From NCBI GenBank assembly GCA_944366945.1, contig CALVWJ010000018.1:1-52668 (forward strand): 52,668 nt of DNA. Reading direction: 5' to 3'. Every line of letters starts with the position of its first letter. Within the stretch, counting starts at the first letter, position 1. The notes beneath the pieces are model-generated. The model searched no databases and was not told the origin of the DNA. It was given only the letters and a program-made list of their open reading frames with translations. Positions 8,878 through 18,343 of the stretch are shown piece after piece. This stretch comes from an uncultured Clostridia bacterium (lineage in GTDB: Bacteria > Bacillota > Clostridia > Christensenellales > CAG-138). The translations under genes and the position numbers were made by a program.

Positions 8878-10292
8878 TGGAACGGAATTACTATGAACAG
8901 GCTGCCGCATTGGGCGGCGAAAAACGGGAAAAGCGCACCTATACCAAAGTGCAGCGGCTTCTGATTCCCTTTGCTTTTGCCCTTGGGGTGATCGTTGCCT
9001 GGGTGTGGTTCGGCGGGTATGCGCAGTTCGATACCATCCACGCCTTTATTCCGGCGTATGCCGCGTTCTGGGGCGTATATGTGGCGGCAAGCTGCATTGC
9101 AGACCCCAGGCGCGCCCGCCGGCCCGCAAGCCTGTTCCTGCTTGGCGCAGTCGTGTTGCTGTTTTTGCGTTATGCGGTCTACCAGCAGGCGCAAACGGCG
9201 CTCATCAACCTGCTCGCAATCCCGCTGATCTTGATGCTGCACGCGGTGGATTGCGCGGCGGATGTGCCGGCTTGCCGGGAAGGGCAATATTTCGGGCTTT
9301 ACCTGCGTGGATGGTTCGTGGCGCCATTCGTCTGCATCGGGCGGTTCTTTGGCGCCGTCGGCAGCCTTTTCCCGCGCGGCAAGGCGGATCCTAGGGCGCG
9401 GGCGATCCGGCTGGGGCTTCTTTGCGCGGCGCCGGTGGCGATCCTTGCGGCTGCGCTCTTGCTCCAAGCGGATGCGGTGATGGCATATTACTTTGCACGC
9501 CTGGTGAAGGGCATTTCCCTTGGCAGCTTCTTGATGCGCCTTGCCTGTGCGCTGGTTGTTGCAATGCTTTTTTATTCGTTCCTGTATGCCATGGCATGGG
9601 AACGCCCCAAAACGATTGAAACGCCGTACTCCAAAGTGATCGAGGCGCCAAGCGCCCTTGCTGCGCTCGGGCTGCTGCTTGCGGTATATGCCGTGTTTGC
9701 CGTATTCCAATTTACCTACCTCACCGGGCTTGCGGGCCTGCCTGCCGAGCTGACCTATTCCGAGTATGCGGTGCGCGGCTTCCGGGAGCTCTGCGCAGTG
9801 GCGGCGATCAACTTTGCTGCATTCGGCTTGTGCCATGCGTACACCAAGGAAAGCCCTGCGCTGCGCCCGGTGCTGCTCTTGCTCCTTGGCGCAACGGCGC
9901 TGCTGCTTGGCTCCGCGCTTTACCGCCTTGTGCTTTACATCCGCGCGTATGGCCTTACGATCAACCGTATCCTGCCGCTGTGGTTTATGCTTTTCCTGCT
10001 GGCTGCGCTTGTGCTTTGCGGGGTAAAGCTGTTCCGGCCGCAGCTTCGCCTTATCCGCCTGCTTGCAGGCGTGCTCGTTGCATGGTATTTATGCCTTAAC
10101 GCACTCAATCTGGATGCGATCATTGCAAAGAGCGTGCTTGCGGACGCCGCACGGAAGGGCGAACTGAGCGAAGCGAACGCCAATTACCTGCGCTATGAGC
10201 TTTCGGCGGATGCGCGCAGCACGCTGTATGAAAGCCCTTTGCGGGAACAGATCTACTACGATGTTGCACCGGAAGACATTCCCTACGCTTAA
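8877..10292 (+). CDS. Polytopic membrane protein, DUF4173/DUF4153 type
   Basis: A 471-residue protein of unknown function. It has a short charged N-terminus, ten or more membrane helices and a soluble C-terminal tail of about 60 residues (from LNLDAIIAKS to the end). The pattern and the tail, with its NLDAIIAKSVLADA-like segment, match DUF4173/DUF4153 membrane proteins, which are often encoded behind small HTH regulators. Its ATG overlaps the stop of the HTH gene in a TGATG arrangement, so the two are translated together. Confidence 0.75.
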   Translation: MERNYYEQAAALGGEKREKRTYTKVQRLLIPFAFALGVIVAWVWFGGYAQFDTIHAFIPAYAAFWGVYVAASCIADPRRARRPASLFLLGAVVLLFLRYAVYQQAQTALINLLAIPLILMLHAVDCAADVPACREGQYFGLYLRGWFVAPFVCIGRFFGAVGSLFPRGKADPRARAIRLGLLCAAPVAILAAALLLQADAVMAYYFARLVKGISLGSFLMRLACALVVAMLFYSFLYAMAWERPKTIETPYSKVIEAPSALAALGLLLAVYAVFAVFQFTYLTGLAGLPAELTYSEYAVRGFRELCAVAAINFAAFGLCHAYTKESPALRPVLLLLLGATALLLGSALYRLVLYIRAYGLTINRILPLWFMLFLLAALVLCGVKLFRPQLRLIRLLAGVLVAWYLCLNALNLDAIIAKSVLADAARKGELSEANANYLRYELSADARSTLYESPLREQIYYDVAPEDIPYA

Positions 10293-10326
10293 GGCAAACG
10301 CGGGGGAAATGAAAAGGGAGAAAAGA

Positions 10327-10770
10327 ATGCGCCCTGTGCAATCAAACTGGAGGCATGCCAGACTGTTGCTCACGCTCTGCCTTTTGACCGTGTTGGCCTC
10401 CGGCTGCGCAAAAGCGGAAAGCCCGGAAGCGTTTTATGCGGAAAACCGGGAAATGCTTGCAAACGCAGTGCAGGAAATTATGGAAACCGGAGCGGTTGAT
10501 GAGATTGAGATCCAGGGGGTCGAGCGCATCTCCTGCTGGGAAGCCGAGCAATTGGTCGTTGCGTTTACCCTGTCGGGATCCGGGCTTGTTCCGGAAAGCA
10601 CCTATCAAGGCATCTACTATTCCGCAGCTGGGGTGCCCGTTGCATTCCAAGGCGCAGATGCGCCGCTCACTGAAACGGAAACCGGATGGGCCTGGGCTCT
10701 GGAGGACGACAACTGCGGAACTACCGCCCATATAGAGGGAAACTGGTTTACGTTTGAGGCTGCGTTTTAA
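10327..10770 (+). CDS. Predicted lipoprotein, unknown family
   Basis: A 147-residue exported protein. The signal peptide ends in the lipobox LASGC, so it should be lipid-anchored to the outer face of the membrane. The mature part is acidic and small (about 115 residues) without a recognised domain. An in-frame ATG at 10309 exists, but GGGAG six bases before 10327 favours the latter. It lies 34 bp after the DUF4173 gene and may be its last operon partner. Confidence 0.7.
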   Translation: MRPVQSNWRHARLLLTLCLLTVLASGCAKAESPEAFYAENREMLANAVQEIMETGAVDEIEIQGVERISCWEAEQLVVAFTLSGSGLVPESTYQGIYYSAAGVPVAFQGADAPLTETETGWAWALEDDNCGTTAHIEGNWFTFEAAF

Positions 10771-10826
10771 TGGTTCGGCGGTGTTTCGGTTGTTCTGCTC
10801 TGCGGGAGCTATGTTGACGTGTTATC

Positions 10827-11261
10827 ATGCCCAAAGGGCGGCATGCCTGTTTGTCGCTCTTGCTTTTCCTTATAGCCTTTCTGGCATGCGAGTGTTGGCA
10901 AGCAGGTGGGTTGGACCCGGAAGCAAACGTATTTCTGATATTTGAGAGCGCAGCAGAAGTGCGCACGGTCTTGGTTGCGCAGGCGGATCGGGTAAAGCTT
11001 GCTCAGAATGCCGATCATGCGCCACTGCGCGCAGGGGACGCATTCCACTTTTGTGTGCCGGAAGCGGAGGAAGCGCATGTCACGGTGCGCGTCTTTGCAG
11101 AAGCAGGGGAAGCGCTGGGCGAACCGCTTGCACAAACGGCATTCACGCTGGATCTTTCTGGAGGCAAGACCGCCGTGCTCAAAATTTCAGACGATGCGGA
11201 AGACGCACTGCAAATCGAATACGCAGGTGGAAGAAACTACGCACTTTCCCAACCGGCTTGA
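10827..11261 (+). CDS. Small exported protein, probable lipoprotein
   Basis: A 144-residue protein with a hydrophobic N-terminal segment (LSLLLFLIAFLAC) whose FLAC could be a lipobox. It is followed by an acidic beta-rich domain of about 110 residues that I cannot assign. No convincing ribosome site precedes the ATG at 10827; this is the first possible start because a stop lies just upstream in frame. The stop codon overlaps the -35 element of the mntP promoter. Confidence 0.55.
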   Translation: MPKGRHACLSLLLFLIAFLACECWQAGGLDPEANVFLIFESAAEVRTVLVAQADRVKLAQNADHAPLRAGDAFHFCVPEAEEAHVTVRVFAEAGEALGEPLAQTAFTLDLSGGKTAVLKISDDAEDALQIEYAGGRNYALSQPA

Positions 11262-11286
11262 CACGCGCCCGGGCACATGGTACGAT
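11258..11286 (+). promoter_or_regulatory. Promoter of the mntP riboswitch transcript
   Basis: A perfect -35 TTGACA (11258-11263) and a TACGAT -10 (11281-11286) with a 17-bp spacer lie just upstream of the Mn2+ riboswitch. Confidence 0.8.
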
Positions 11287-11292
11287 AGTTCG

Positions 11293-11415
11293 GAAATAAG
11301 GGAGTAGCCGGCGCGAAGTATGCGCGGCAAAGTCGACACACTGGAAGCATCCGCTTCCCGGCTTGGCATGAAATGGCGAGACTTATCTGTTGCTTGCAGA
11401 TGAGTCTCTTTTTTT
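11293..11415 (+). promoter_or_regulatory. yybP-ykoY manganese riboswitch with terminator
   Basis: The leader shows the conserved parts of the yybP-ykoY family: AAGGGAGTAGC at the 5' side, GTCGACACACTG in the middle, and CCCGGCTTGGC ... AATGGCGAGAC at the 3' side. The family senses Mn2+. The 3' side of the aptamer (GAGAC) is also the first arm of a terminator with a 12-bp stem (11378-11389 with 11397-11408, one G-U pair) and seven T. The simplest reading is an ON switch: manganese binding holds the aptamer and prevents terminator formation, letting mntP be transcribed. The downstream gene, a manganese exporter, fits exactly. Confidence 0.93.
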
Positions 11416-11459
11416 GACGGCCGGGACCAAACAAAATGGCACAACGGAGGAGTAGAAGC

Positions 11460-12020
11460 ATGCAATTATGGGAGCTGTTGATGATTGCGATCGGGCTTTC
11501 GATGGATGCGTTTGCAGTTGCAATCTGCAAGGGACTTTCGGTACGCAAGGTTGCGTTGGGGCACGCTTTAACAGCTGGGCTTTACTTTGGTGCGTTTCAA
11601 GCATTGATGCCGCTTTTGGGGTATTTCCTGGGCACGCAGTTTGAATCTTTAATCCAATCCGTGGATCACTGGATTGCCTTTGCGTTGCTCAGCCTCATCG
11701 GCATCAATATGATCCGGGAATCCCGTTCCCAAAGCGAGGAATTGAATGCTTCCTTTGGCCCCAAAGCCATGCTGCCGCTTGCGGTTGCAACCAGCATTGA
11801 CGCACTCGCCGTCGGCGTGACATTTGCGTTTCTAAAGGTGCAAATCGTGCTTGCAGTCACTTGCATTGGTGTGACTACGTTTATTCTTTCCTGCATTGGC
11901 GTCAAGCTTGGGAACCTGTTCGGAGCAAAATATAAATCTCGTGCGGAGCTATTGGGTGGAATTGTATTGATCCTCATGGGCCTTAAGATCCTGCTGGAGC
12001 ACCTGGGCGTGCTGGGATAA
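11460..12020 (+). CDS. mntP: Manganese efflux pump MntP
   Basis: Exports excess Mn2+ across the cytoplasmic membrane. The 186-residue protein has six helices in two inverted DUF204 repeats, each with a conserved aspartate motif ([14 protein letters not shown] and [13 protein letters not shown]). ATG 11460 follows GGAGG (11446-11450) by nine bases; an in-frame ATG at 11436 lies upstream of that site and is not favoured. The riboswitch and its terminator in the leader show direct control by manganese. It is monocistronic. Confidence 0.95.
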   Translation: MQLWELLMIAIGLSMDAFAVAICKGLSVRKVALGHALTAGLYFGAFQALMPLLGYFLGTQFESLIQSVDHWIAFALLSLIGINMIRESRSQSEELNASFGPKAMLPLAVATSIDALAVGVTFAFLKVQIVLAVTCIGVTTFILSCIGVKLGNLFGAKYKSRAELLGGIVLILMGLKILLEHLGVLG

Positions 12021-12459
12021 ATGCAGCAGCCATCCCAAAGGATAGCCAGCATGGTCGCATATCCTTAGAAGGCTGCGTACAGTAAGGAGCGTTCCAACGC
12101 GCGTTGTAGCAGCGGAACGGGCAATGCGGCAGCACATAGCGTTACAACTGTAAACCGCGCCGATGTGAAAACGGATAGGGGAGGTTTGGCTGCCGAACGA
12201 GTGGCGTCAGCCGCTTTTCGAGACTCCGTTGCGCCAGAAGCGCGGCTAGGAACCCATGCAAAGGAAACCTTGTTACGCAAGGCTTTTACGAATTTTGCGT
12301 ACACCCCCAGGGGGCTCTTCTGCCCCTTTGGGGCAATTCACCTTGTGCCGTTAAATCTGAATGAAACCACGGGGGTTGCGAACCTGCCCTCAAAGGGACA
12401 ATAAACTCAAATCGCCCCAGCGTGAAAACGCCGGGGCGGTAATTTTTAACTTAAGCGGC
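12021..12459. other. Non-coding stretch between mntP and the DegV gene
   Basis: There are no ORFs with coding character. Several short hairpins are visible, such as CCTTG/CAAGG near 12268 and TGCCCC/GGGGCA near 12330. There is no recognisable RNA family. The stretch ends in the terminator listed next. Confidence 0.6.
12411..12447. terminator. Terminator between convergent mntP and degV genes
   Basis: A GC-rich stem CGCCCCAGCG / CGCCGGGGCG (12413-12422 with 12429-12438, one mismatch) is followed on the plus strand by GTAATTTTT. It could serve both convergent transcripts. Confidence 0.65.
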
Positions 12460-13347
12460 TTAGTCAACACGCTTTTTGCCCCAGAAGAACAGGGCGACCG
12501 TGCCGGGGCCGGTATGGCTGCCGATTGTGGTGCCCACGCTGTTGATTTCAACCTTGCCGTTGAGGTTCGGGAAGCGCGCTTCAATGGCATCTGCTACATA
12601 ACGTGCATCCTCATAGCAATAGGATTGAGAGATGTAGCATTTTCCGGAATAGGCGAGCCCGTCCTGCGCGTATTGTTCCATGCGTTCTACAAGCTTCTGC
12701 AACACGCGTTTTTTGGTGCGCACCTTTTCGCGCGGAATGAGCCGCCCGAGATTGTCCATGTTGAGCAAGGGGCAGATACCGAGCATGGATCCAAAAAAGC
12801 CCGCTGTTTTGCTGACGCGGCCGCCTTTGATGTAGAAAGTCAGATCGGTGGAGATGAACCAGTGATTAAGCTCAAGCTTGTGCTCCTCAATCCAGGCATA
12901 TACTTCATCGATAGACATGCCGGAATCCCTAAGGTCAGCCAGACGATCCATAATAAGCCCATAGCCAGAGGACGCGCCAAGGGAATCCACAACATAGATT
13001 TTGCGTTCTGGGAATCTTTGGGAAAGCTCCTCTGCGGCCGCTTTTGCCGCATTGTATACGCCTGAAATGCCGGAGGAAAGGCTCACATGCAGGATGTCCT
13101 TGCCAGCTTCAAGGAAAGGCGTGAAATCCTCGATGAATTCCTCTGTGTTTACCTGGGAAGTTTTCGTTTCAGCGCCATGAATCATCGCCTGGTAGAAATC
13201 GTCGAAGGAAATGGATTGCCCCAGATCGTCGCTGTACTCTTTCCCGTCCAAGTAGAAATGAAAGCAGACATAGTGGATATTCCTGTTCTCAAAATGCTCT
13301 TTGGAAAGGTCTGCTGTCGAGCAGCAGCTCAACACAAAATCACGCAT
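12460..13347 (-). CDS. DegV family fatty-acid-binding protein
   Basis: Family members bind a fatty acid and (as FakB) present it to the kinase FakA for phosphorylation and incorporation into phospholipid. The 295-residue protein has the two-domain DegV form: KTSQVNTEEF and VSLSSGISGVYNAA in the N-domain, and GSHTGPGTVALFFWGKKR at the C-terminus. GGAGGG lies eight bases before the ATG. An extended -10 (TGGTATAAT, 13433-13428) upstream is its likely promoter. No FakA gene is in this window. Confidence 0.92.
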   Translation of the reverse strand: MRDFVLSCCSTADLSKEHFENRNIHYVCFHFYLDGKEYSDDLGQSISFDDFYQAMIHGAETKTSQVNTEEFIEDFTPFLEAGKDILHVSLSSGISGVYNAAKAAAEELSQRFPERKIYVVDSLGASSGYGLIMDRLADLRDSGMSIDEVYAWIEEHKLELNHWFISTDLTFYIKGGRVSKTAGFFGSMLGICPLLNMDNLGRLIPREKVRTKKRVLQKLVERMEQYAQDGLAYSGKCYISQSYCYEDARYVADAIEARFPNLNGKVEINSVGTTIGSHTGPGTVALFFWGKKRVD

Positions 13348-13488
13348 GTTTCAAGCCCTCCTTTGTTCCGTTGTGCAACGCCGCTTCTATAGGGTGGCGT
13401 GCTGGTCATTCTTTTCACATTTGTATGATTATACCATAAATTGTGCCATTTCGGTATACCCAAAATGCAATTTTTTTAACGATTGGAT

Positions 13489-15027
13489 TTAGGATGGGGC
13501 TGAAACGTAGGGAAAAACATACCCGGGCGCCATGCGCGTTTCAAACCATGCGGTAAAATCACGGCCGATGGCTTCTTCGAAGGCTGCAAGCAAATCGGAA
13601 AACGTTGCGTTTTCGAAACTGTTTGCGTCGAAATAGATGCGCAGCGCGCCAAAGAAAGCGGTATCCCCAACTTCTTCCCAAAGCGCGCGGAAAAGCGCTG
13701 CGCCATGTGCATACACGGTGGTGAAATATGCATCGCCCTCAAATTCATAAAGCGAAGCATCCAGCCGGGTGTCCCGCTCCGCCGTGGCATAGGTGGAAAA
13801 GCGTTCGTTCCAGAGCGCTTCCGCTGCTTCTTCTCCATTATGTTCGGCATAATAGCGGAAGGCCAGGAATTCCACGAGCGATTCATCCAGCCAGGGCGCA
13901 TTGATCTGGTCGCTGCCTACAACGGAATAAAACCATTGGTGCGCAACTTCATGGGCGATTACAAGCTCCCCCATTGCGCGGGAATCCGAACGCAGATAGC
14001 GGGAGGAAATCATGATGAGCGAAGGATACTCCATGCCGCCCGATTGATCAAACGGAACAACGGAAAGCTCCGCATAGGGGTAAAGCCCAATGGTGCGGTT
14101 GTAAAAATCGAGCGCATCGACAGCAACTTCTGCACAGAAATCTGCGGCGCTCTGCGTGCCGGCAACCGCTTTTACCGTGGTGCGCCCAACGGAGGATTGC
14201 GCGGTTGCCGTTTTGCCGCCCGGGATCAGAGCGAGCGCAAAGTCGCGCACGCGCGGGGCTGCAATGTAATAAGTATACTCGTAATAATTTTCCGTTTCTT
14301 CAAGCTTGCTGCCCGTGTGGGAGAGCACATGCGTTTTCGGAAAGGTTATGGCAACGCGGTAATCTGCGGTTTCGCTGTAGAAGGGGTCGCCTTCCGCAGT
14401 GTAGGGATCGGTGTGCCATGCGCCGTTTTCATAAACCGCCATGATAGGGAGAAAGTTGCCCAGCATCAGCCCGGTATCATTTAACCCGAAGCGGCTGCCT
14501 GTGCGCGGAACAGAGATGGTGAAGTTAAGGAAAAGTTCCGCGCTTTCTCCGGGCGCGATCTCAAGCGGGAGCGGCACGGTCAAAATCCCTCCGTTTTCGC
14601 CAGAAAGCGCATAATAAACGCGCTCGCCGTTTACGGCGACGCTCGAAAGCGAGAAGCAGCCCTGGGATACATCGTTTGCGTGCAGATGCAGCTTGAGCGC
14701 ATAGAGCACATCGGAAGAAGCGTTCACGTAGCTTATGCGCAGTTTGCCGGAAATCGTGGAGGAATAAGGGACGATGGAAAGCGCTGCTTCATAGAGGGTT
14801 CCCGTGTGCGCAACCGGCTGAAAAGTATTGAGATCGGGCGCCCAATCCGGTTCTTCCGTGGGCGATGGCGTTTCGCTGGGCGGTTTGCTCCAGGGGTTGG
14901 GCGTGGGGGAAGGCTCTGCGCGGGTTTCGCCAAATCCGAGGGGCAACGTTGCCAGCGCGGCTGCAAGCATCAGCGCAGCCAGCGTGAAAAACAGGTATTT
15001 CCAATGCAAAAGCTTTTTCATATTCAT
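13489..15027 (-). CDS. Membrane-anchored M1-type metallopeptidase
   Basis: A predicted zinc aminopeptidase on the outside of the cell. A signal-anchor helix (about residues 8-30) is followed by a Pro/Ser/Thr linker, a beta-sandwich domain, and the catalytic domain. That domain has GGMEYP (the GAMEN equivalent) and HEVAHQWF at residues 359-366, then LDESLVEF supplying the third zinc ligand. The length (512 aa) fits short bacterial M1 homologues without the C-terminal helical domain. The frame is open upstream to 15090, but TATAAT lies only six bases before the ATG at 15027 and no ribosome site is seen, suggesting a leaderless start there. Confidence 0.85.
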   Translation of the reverse strand: MNMKKLLHWKYLFFTLAALMLAAALATLPLGFGETRAEPSPTPNPWSKPPSETPSPTEEPDWAPDLNTFQPVAHTGTLYEAALSIVPYSSTISGKLRISYVNASSDVLYALKLHLHANDVSQGCFSLSSVAVNGERVYYALSGENGGILTVPLPLEIAPGESAELFLNFTISVPRTGSRFGLNDTGLMLGNFLPIMAVYENGAWHTDPYTAEGDPFYSETADYRVAITFPKTHVLSHTGSKLEETENYYEYTYYIAAPRVRDFALALIPGGKTATAQSSVGRTTVKAVAGTQSAADFCAEVAVDALDFYNRTIGLYPYAELSVVPFDQSGGMEYPSLIMISSRYLRSDSRAMGELVIAHEVAHQWFYSVVGSDQINAPWLDESLVEFLAFRYYAEHNGEEAAEALWNERFSTYATAERDTRLDASLYEFEGDAYFTTVYAHGAALFRALWEEVGDTAFFGALRIYFDANSFENATFSDLLAAFEEAIGRDFTAWFETRMAPGYVFPYVSAPS

Positions 15028-15033
15028 AAATCT

Positions 15034-15039
15034 ATTATA
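15034..15039 (-). promoter_or_regulatory. -10 element abutting the M1 peptidase start
   Basis: A consensus TATAAT reads on the minus strand, six bases before the ATG at 15027. Transcription would start at or next to the start codon. The -35 match is weak (TTGGCC at 18 bp). Confidence 0.45.
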
Positions 15040-15176
15040 CCATGAAGCGGCGCATGCGGCCAAATAGCGAATGGTAAACTTTTCTTGCATTGCGCCGTGC
15101 GGCGGCGGCCTTTATAATGTATAGATACAGCAGCGGCTTTTTCTCCCTGCAACAAAAGGAATTTCTGGAGGTATCC

Positions 15177-16367
15177 ATGCCCATTTTTTTAAAACGGGAA
15201 CCGCTCATGGATGTGACGGCGGTCAGCAACGTGTTTTTGCTTGAATATATGCCCAAGGCGCCGGAAGGATACACCAAGGTTTACCTGCTTGGTTTGATGC
15301 AAACAGGCACGCCCGGCGCGGATGCCGCGGGGCTTGACCTTGCAGGCATCCTTGGCATGGATGATGCTGCGCTTGTGCGCGCGTTTTCCTACTGGCAAAC
15401 GGCGGGACTCGTGCGGATCGCCGCTGATGATCCGCTTACGGTGGAATATCTGCGCGTGGGCGCTTCCTCCGGGCTTGCTGCCGGCGATGCGCCGCGCAAG
15501 TATGCTTCACTTGTAGCCGCATTGCAGGAAGTAGCAGGCACGCGTGTGTTTTCCGGGCGGGAGCTGGCTGAGATCTACGATTGGATTGAAACGTTCCGCT
15601 TTGAAGAAGCGACCGCGGTGCTTTGCGTAAAGGATTGCCTCGTGCACCATGGCGCACGCGCAAAGCTCTGGCAAATGAATGCAACCGCAAAGCGGTGGGC
15701 CGATGCCGGAGTTGCGACGCCAGAAGAAGCGGAACGGTATATGGCGCGCGAGCAGGCGCGCTGCGCCGGCGCGCAGCAGCTGCTCAAACGCTGGAACCGC
15801 AACCGCCCCGCAACGGAGGATGAAATTGCGCTCTATGTGAAATGGACGGAGGAATGGGGATTCGATGCGCGCGTGATCCAGGATGCATGCGTAGAGGCGA
15901 CGTCGTCTGCGCAGCCCAGCTTTCGCTATTTGGACCGTATCCTGGAAACCTATAGGCTCAATGGTGCCGTTACAGAGGAGGCTGCAGCGCTTTTGCGCCG
16001 CGCGCAGGATGCAGCGGCTGAATTGGCGCGCATGTTGTTTGAACGCGCAGAGATTCGCCGTTCGCCAACGCTTTCCCAGCGCGAGCAGATCGAAACCTGG
16101 CACGACAAGTGGCACGTGGATGCGGAATTGTTGTTTTATGCAGCCGATGAATCCCGCGCTGCTGCGCAGCCGTTTGCAAACATCAAGAAGCTTGTGACGG
16201 CCTGGCATAGCGCCGGGATTGCTACGGTTGCCGCGGCCCAGGAGTTTGAAAGGAAGAAGGGTGCTGTGCCGGCCACGCAGGCGAAACGCACGCGCGCGCA
16301 TAATCATCACCAGCGCACCTATTCGGATGCAGAATTAGCTGAAATCGGCATTAACTTGGAAGACTGA
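15177..16367 (+). CDS. DnaD-domain replication initiation protein
   Basis: A DnaD/DnaB-type primosomal protein, which in Firmicutes helps load the replicative helicase at origins. The 396-residue protein has an N-terminal winged-helix-like domain (residues 1-100) and two DnaB_2/DnaD-type helical domains. The clearest signature is PSFRYLDRILETYRLNG near residue 245, matching the YxxxILxxW-type motif. The basic C-terminus contains THNHH-like residues. GGAGG precedes the ATG at 15177. The DnaI/DnaC loader often found next to it is absent here; lysS follows on the other strand. Confidence 0.85.
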   Translation: MPIFLKREPLMDVTAVSNVFLLEYMPKAPEGYTKVYLLGLMQTGTPGADAAGLDLAGILGMDDAALVRAFSYWQTAGLVRIAADDPLTVEYLRVGASSGLAAGDAPRKYASLVAALQEVAGTRVFSGRELAEIYDWIETFRFEEATAVLCVKDCLVHHGARAKLWQMNATAKRWADAGVATPEEAERYMAREQARCAGAQQLLKRWNRNRPATEDEIALYVKWTEEWGFDARVIQDACVEATSSAQPSFRYLDRILETYRLNGAVTEEAAALLRRAQDAAAELARMLFERAEIRRSPTLSQREQIETWHDKWHVDAELLFYAADESRAAAQPFANIKKLVTAWHSAGIATVAAAQEFERKKGAVPATQAKRTRAHNHHQRTYSDAELAEIGINLED

Positions 16368-16758
16368 TGCCGTTTTTCACAAGAAAAAGATATGTCGGCC
16401 ATACGGCCGAAAACGGAAATCTGTCTATAAGGAATGCAAAGCGGCATGTATTTGAGGGCGTTTTGCAGCCAGCGTGGGGATGCGATTGGTGGACGAGACT
16501 GCCCGGTTGATGGAGCAACAGGGGAGGAAGGGCATCTCTATAAGGAAACACCGGCGTAGGCATGGGGGAAATCTTTTGCTGTGCAAAGCGGATTCATTTT
16601 GTCCGCAGTCAAGGCGTTTGCTTTTGTCCCGCTCGAACGCTGCGAAGTTTTGAAAAGCTTTAGCGCAGCGTGCTGCAAATCCTATATGTGGTGGCATTGA
16701 ACAAACAGCGGCGCGCCTTTTTAGGGCGCGCCACTTTTGATTTTTGTATGTTCAGCAA
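16368..16758. other. Non-coding stretch between dnaD-like gene and lysS
   Basis: There is no protein-like ORF and no recognised RNA. Two palindromic GGCCATACGGCC-like and GGCGCGCC hairpins occur; the second is listed as a terminator. Confidence 0.6.
16708..16750. terminator. Terminator between convergent dnaD-like gene and lysS
   Basis: GGCGCGCC at 16710-16717 pairs with GGCGCGCC at 16725-16732. The plus-strand tail is T-rich (ACTTTTGATTTTTG). Confidence 0.7.
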
Positions 16759-18273
16759 TCAATTGACCGGCTTCATCGTGGGGAAAAGCAGAACATCGCG
16801 GATGGTTGCCGAATCAGTTAGAAGCATAACCATGCGGTCAATGCCAATGCCGATACCGCCTGTTGGAGGCATGCCATATTCAAGCGCAGCACAGAAATCC
16901 TCGTCAATCATCATGGCTTCATCATCGCCTTTGGCGCGCTCCATGGCCTGCTGCACGAACCGCTGCCGCTGGTCGATGGGGTCGTTAAGCTCCGAAAAAG
17001 CATTGGCATATTCATGGCCGGCAATAAACAGCTCAAACCGCTCGGTCAAGCCGGGAAAGCCTGGCTTGCGCTTGGTAAGCGGGGAGATCTCAACCGGATA
17101 GTCGATGATAAAGGTAGGTTGGATGAGCTTGTCCTCCACAAATGCATCAAAGGCTTCTGCGAGAATTTTGCCCTTCGTTGCCGTTTTATCTTCGATTGTG
17201 AGGCCGATGGACTTGGCGAGCGCATGCGCTTCGGCATCCGTTTTGCAGGCGTAAAAGTCAGCGCCCGTATATTCCTTTACCGCATCGTTCATCGAAAGGC
17301 GGCGGAAGGGGGCGGTTAAGTCGATCTCCTGTCCTTGGTAGTTGGTTTTCGTGGAGCCGTTTACCATCTTGCAACAATGGGAGAACAGGTCTTCGCAAAG
17401 CTCCATCATCCCGTTATAATCCGTGTAGGCCTGGTAAAGCTCAATGGTCGTGAATTCCGGATTGTGCGTTGCGTCCATGCCCTCGTTGCGGAAAATGCGG
17501 CCGATTTCATACACGCGCTCCAAGCCGCCCACGATGCACATTTTCAAATGCAGCTCCGTGGCGATGCGCAAATACATGTCAAGATCGAGCGCATTGTGGT
17601 GCGTGATAAACGGGCGTGCGGAAGCGCCGGAAGCCGTGGTGTTGAGCACGGGCGTTTCCACTTCAATAAAGCCCTTTGCATTGAGACGGCTGCGGATCTC
17701 CGCAATGATCTTGGAACGTTTAACAAATGTGTCGCGCACCTCGGGATTTACGATGAGGTCCACAAAGCGTTGGCGGTAGCGCAGCTCGGGGTCCTTGAGC
17801 CCATGGAATTTTTCGGGAAGCGGGCGCAGGGACTTGGCAAGCAGAGTCACCTGCTCAGCGTGGATGGAGATTTCCCCGGTGCGGGTTTTAAACACCCTGC
17901 CCACAACGCCCAAGATGTCCCCAATGTCCATGGTCTTAAAATCCGCATAGGCTGCTTCTCCTACATCATCCCGGCGGACGTAAATTTGAATATCGCCCTT
18001 ATAATCGAGCAGATGGGCAAAGCTTGCCTTGCCCATAATGCGTTTGGACATCATGCGCCCCGCCAGGCTCACGGATTTCCCTTCCAGCGCATCATATTGC
18101 GCAAGGACATCCGCGCTGTAAAGCTGCTGGTTATAGCGCACGATCGCAAACGGATCGCGGCCGGCATCCTGCAGGGACTTGAGCTTGTCCCGCCGAATTT
18201 GCAGCAGTTCGCTCAGTTCCTCCTGTGTGAGCGCCCGTTCTTCGGGCGTGTTCACGCCTCGTTGCTCGTCCAT
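16759..18273 (-). CDS. lysS: Lysyl-tRNA synthetase, class II
   Basis: Charges tRNA-Lys. The 504-residue protein has an N-terminal OB-fold anticodon-binding domain (about residues 65-175) and a class II catalytic core. Motif 2 is visible as [14 protein letters not shown] and motif 3 near the C-terminus as [18 protein letters not shown] precedes the ATG. It lies 70 bp downstream of greA on the same strand, the common greA-lysS order of Firmicutes, so it is probably cotranscribed from the greA promoter. Confidence 0.98.
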   Translation of the reverse strand: MDEQRGVNTPEERALTQEELSELLQIRRDKLKSLQDAGRDPFAIVRYNQQLYSADVLAQYDALEGKSVSLAGRMMSKRIMGKASFAHLLDYKGDIQIYVRRDDVGEAAYADFKTMDIGDILGVVGRVFKTRTGEISIHAEQVTLLAKSLRPLPEKFHGLKDPELRYRQRFVDLIVNPEVRDTFVKRSKIIAEIRSRLNAKGFIEVETPVLNTTASGASARPFITHHNALDLDMYLRIATELHLKMCIVGGLERVYEIGRIFRNEGMDATHNPEFTTIELYQAYTDYNGMMELCEDLFSHCCKMVNGSTKTNYQGQEIDLTAPFRRLSMNDAVKEYTGADFYACKTDAEAHALAKSIGLTIEDKTATKGKILAEAFDAFVEDKLIQPTFIIDYPVEISPLTKRKPGFPGLTERFELFIAGHEYANAFSELNDPIDQRQRFVQQAMERAKGDDEAMMIDEDFCAALEYGMPPTGGIGIGIDRMVMLLTDSATIRDVLLFPTMKPVN

Positions 18274-18343
18274 GTTTTTCTCCTGTCAAATTTGATTTAG
18301 TATACCCCGTTTGCGCGGGGGAATACGTTATGTGCCACCAGCG

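Noticed and set aside
8628..9836. 402-codon minus-strand ORF opposite the DUF4173 gene
   Set aside because: It is Arg/His/Gln-rich shadow sequence; the plus strand has a coherent operon.
17335..18300. 321-codon plus-strand ORF opposite lysS
   Set aside because: It is a shadow frame produced by the codon usage of lysS, and its composition is not protein-like.
18274..18343. T-box leader for lysS
   Set aside because: The greA-lysS gap is only 70 bp and contains no T-box sequence; the greA leader also lacks one.
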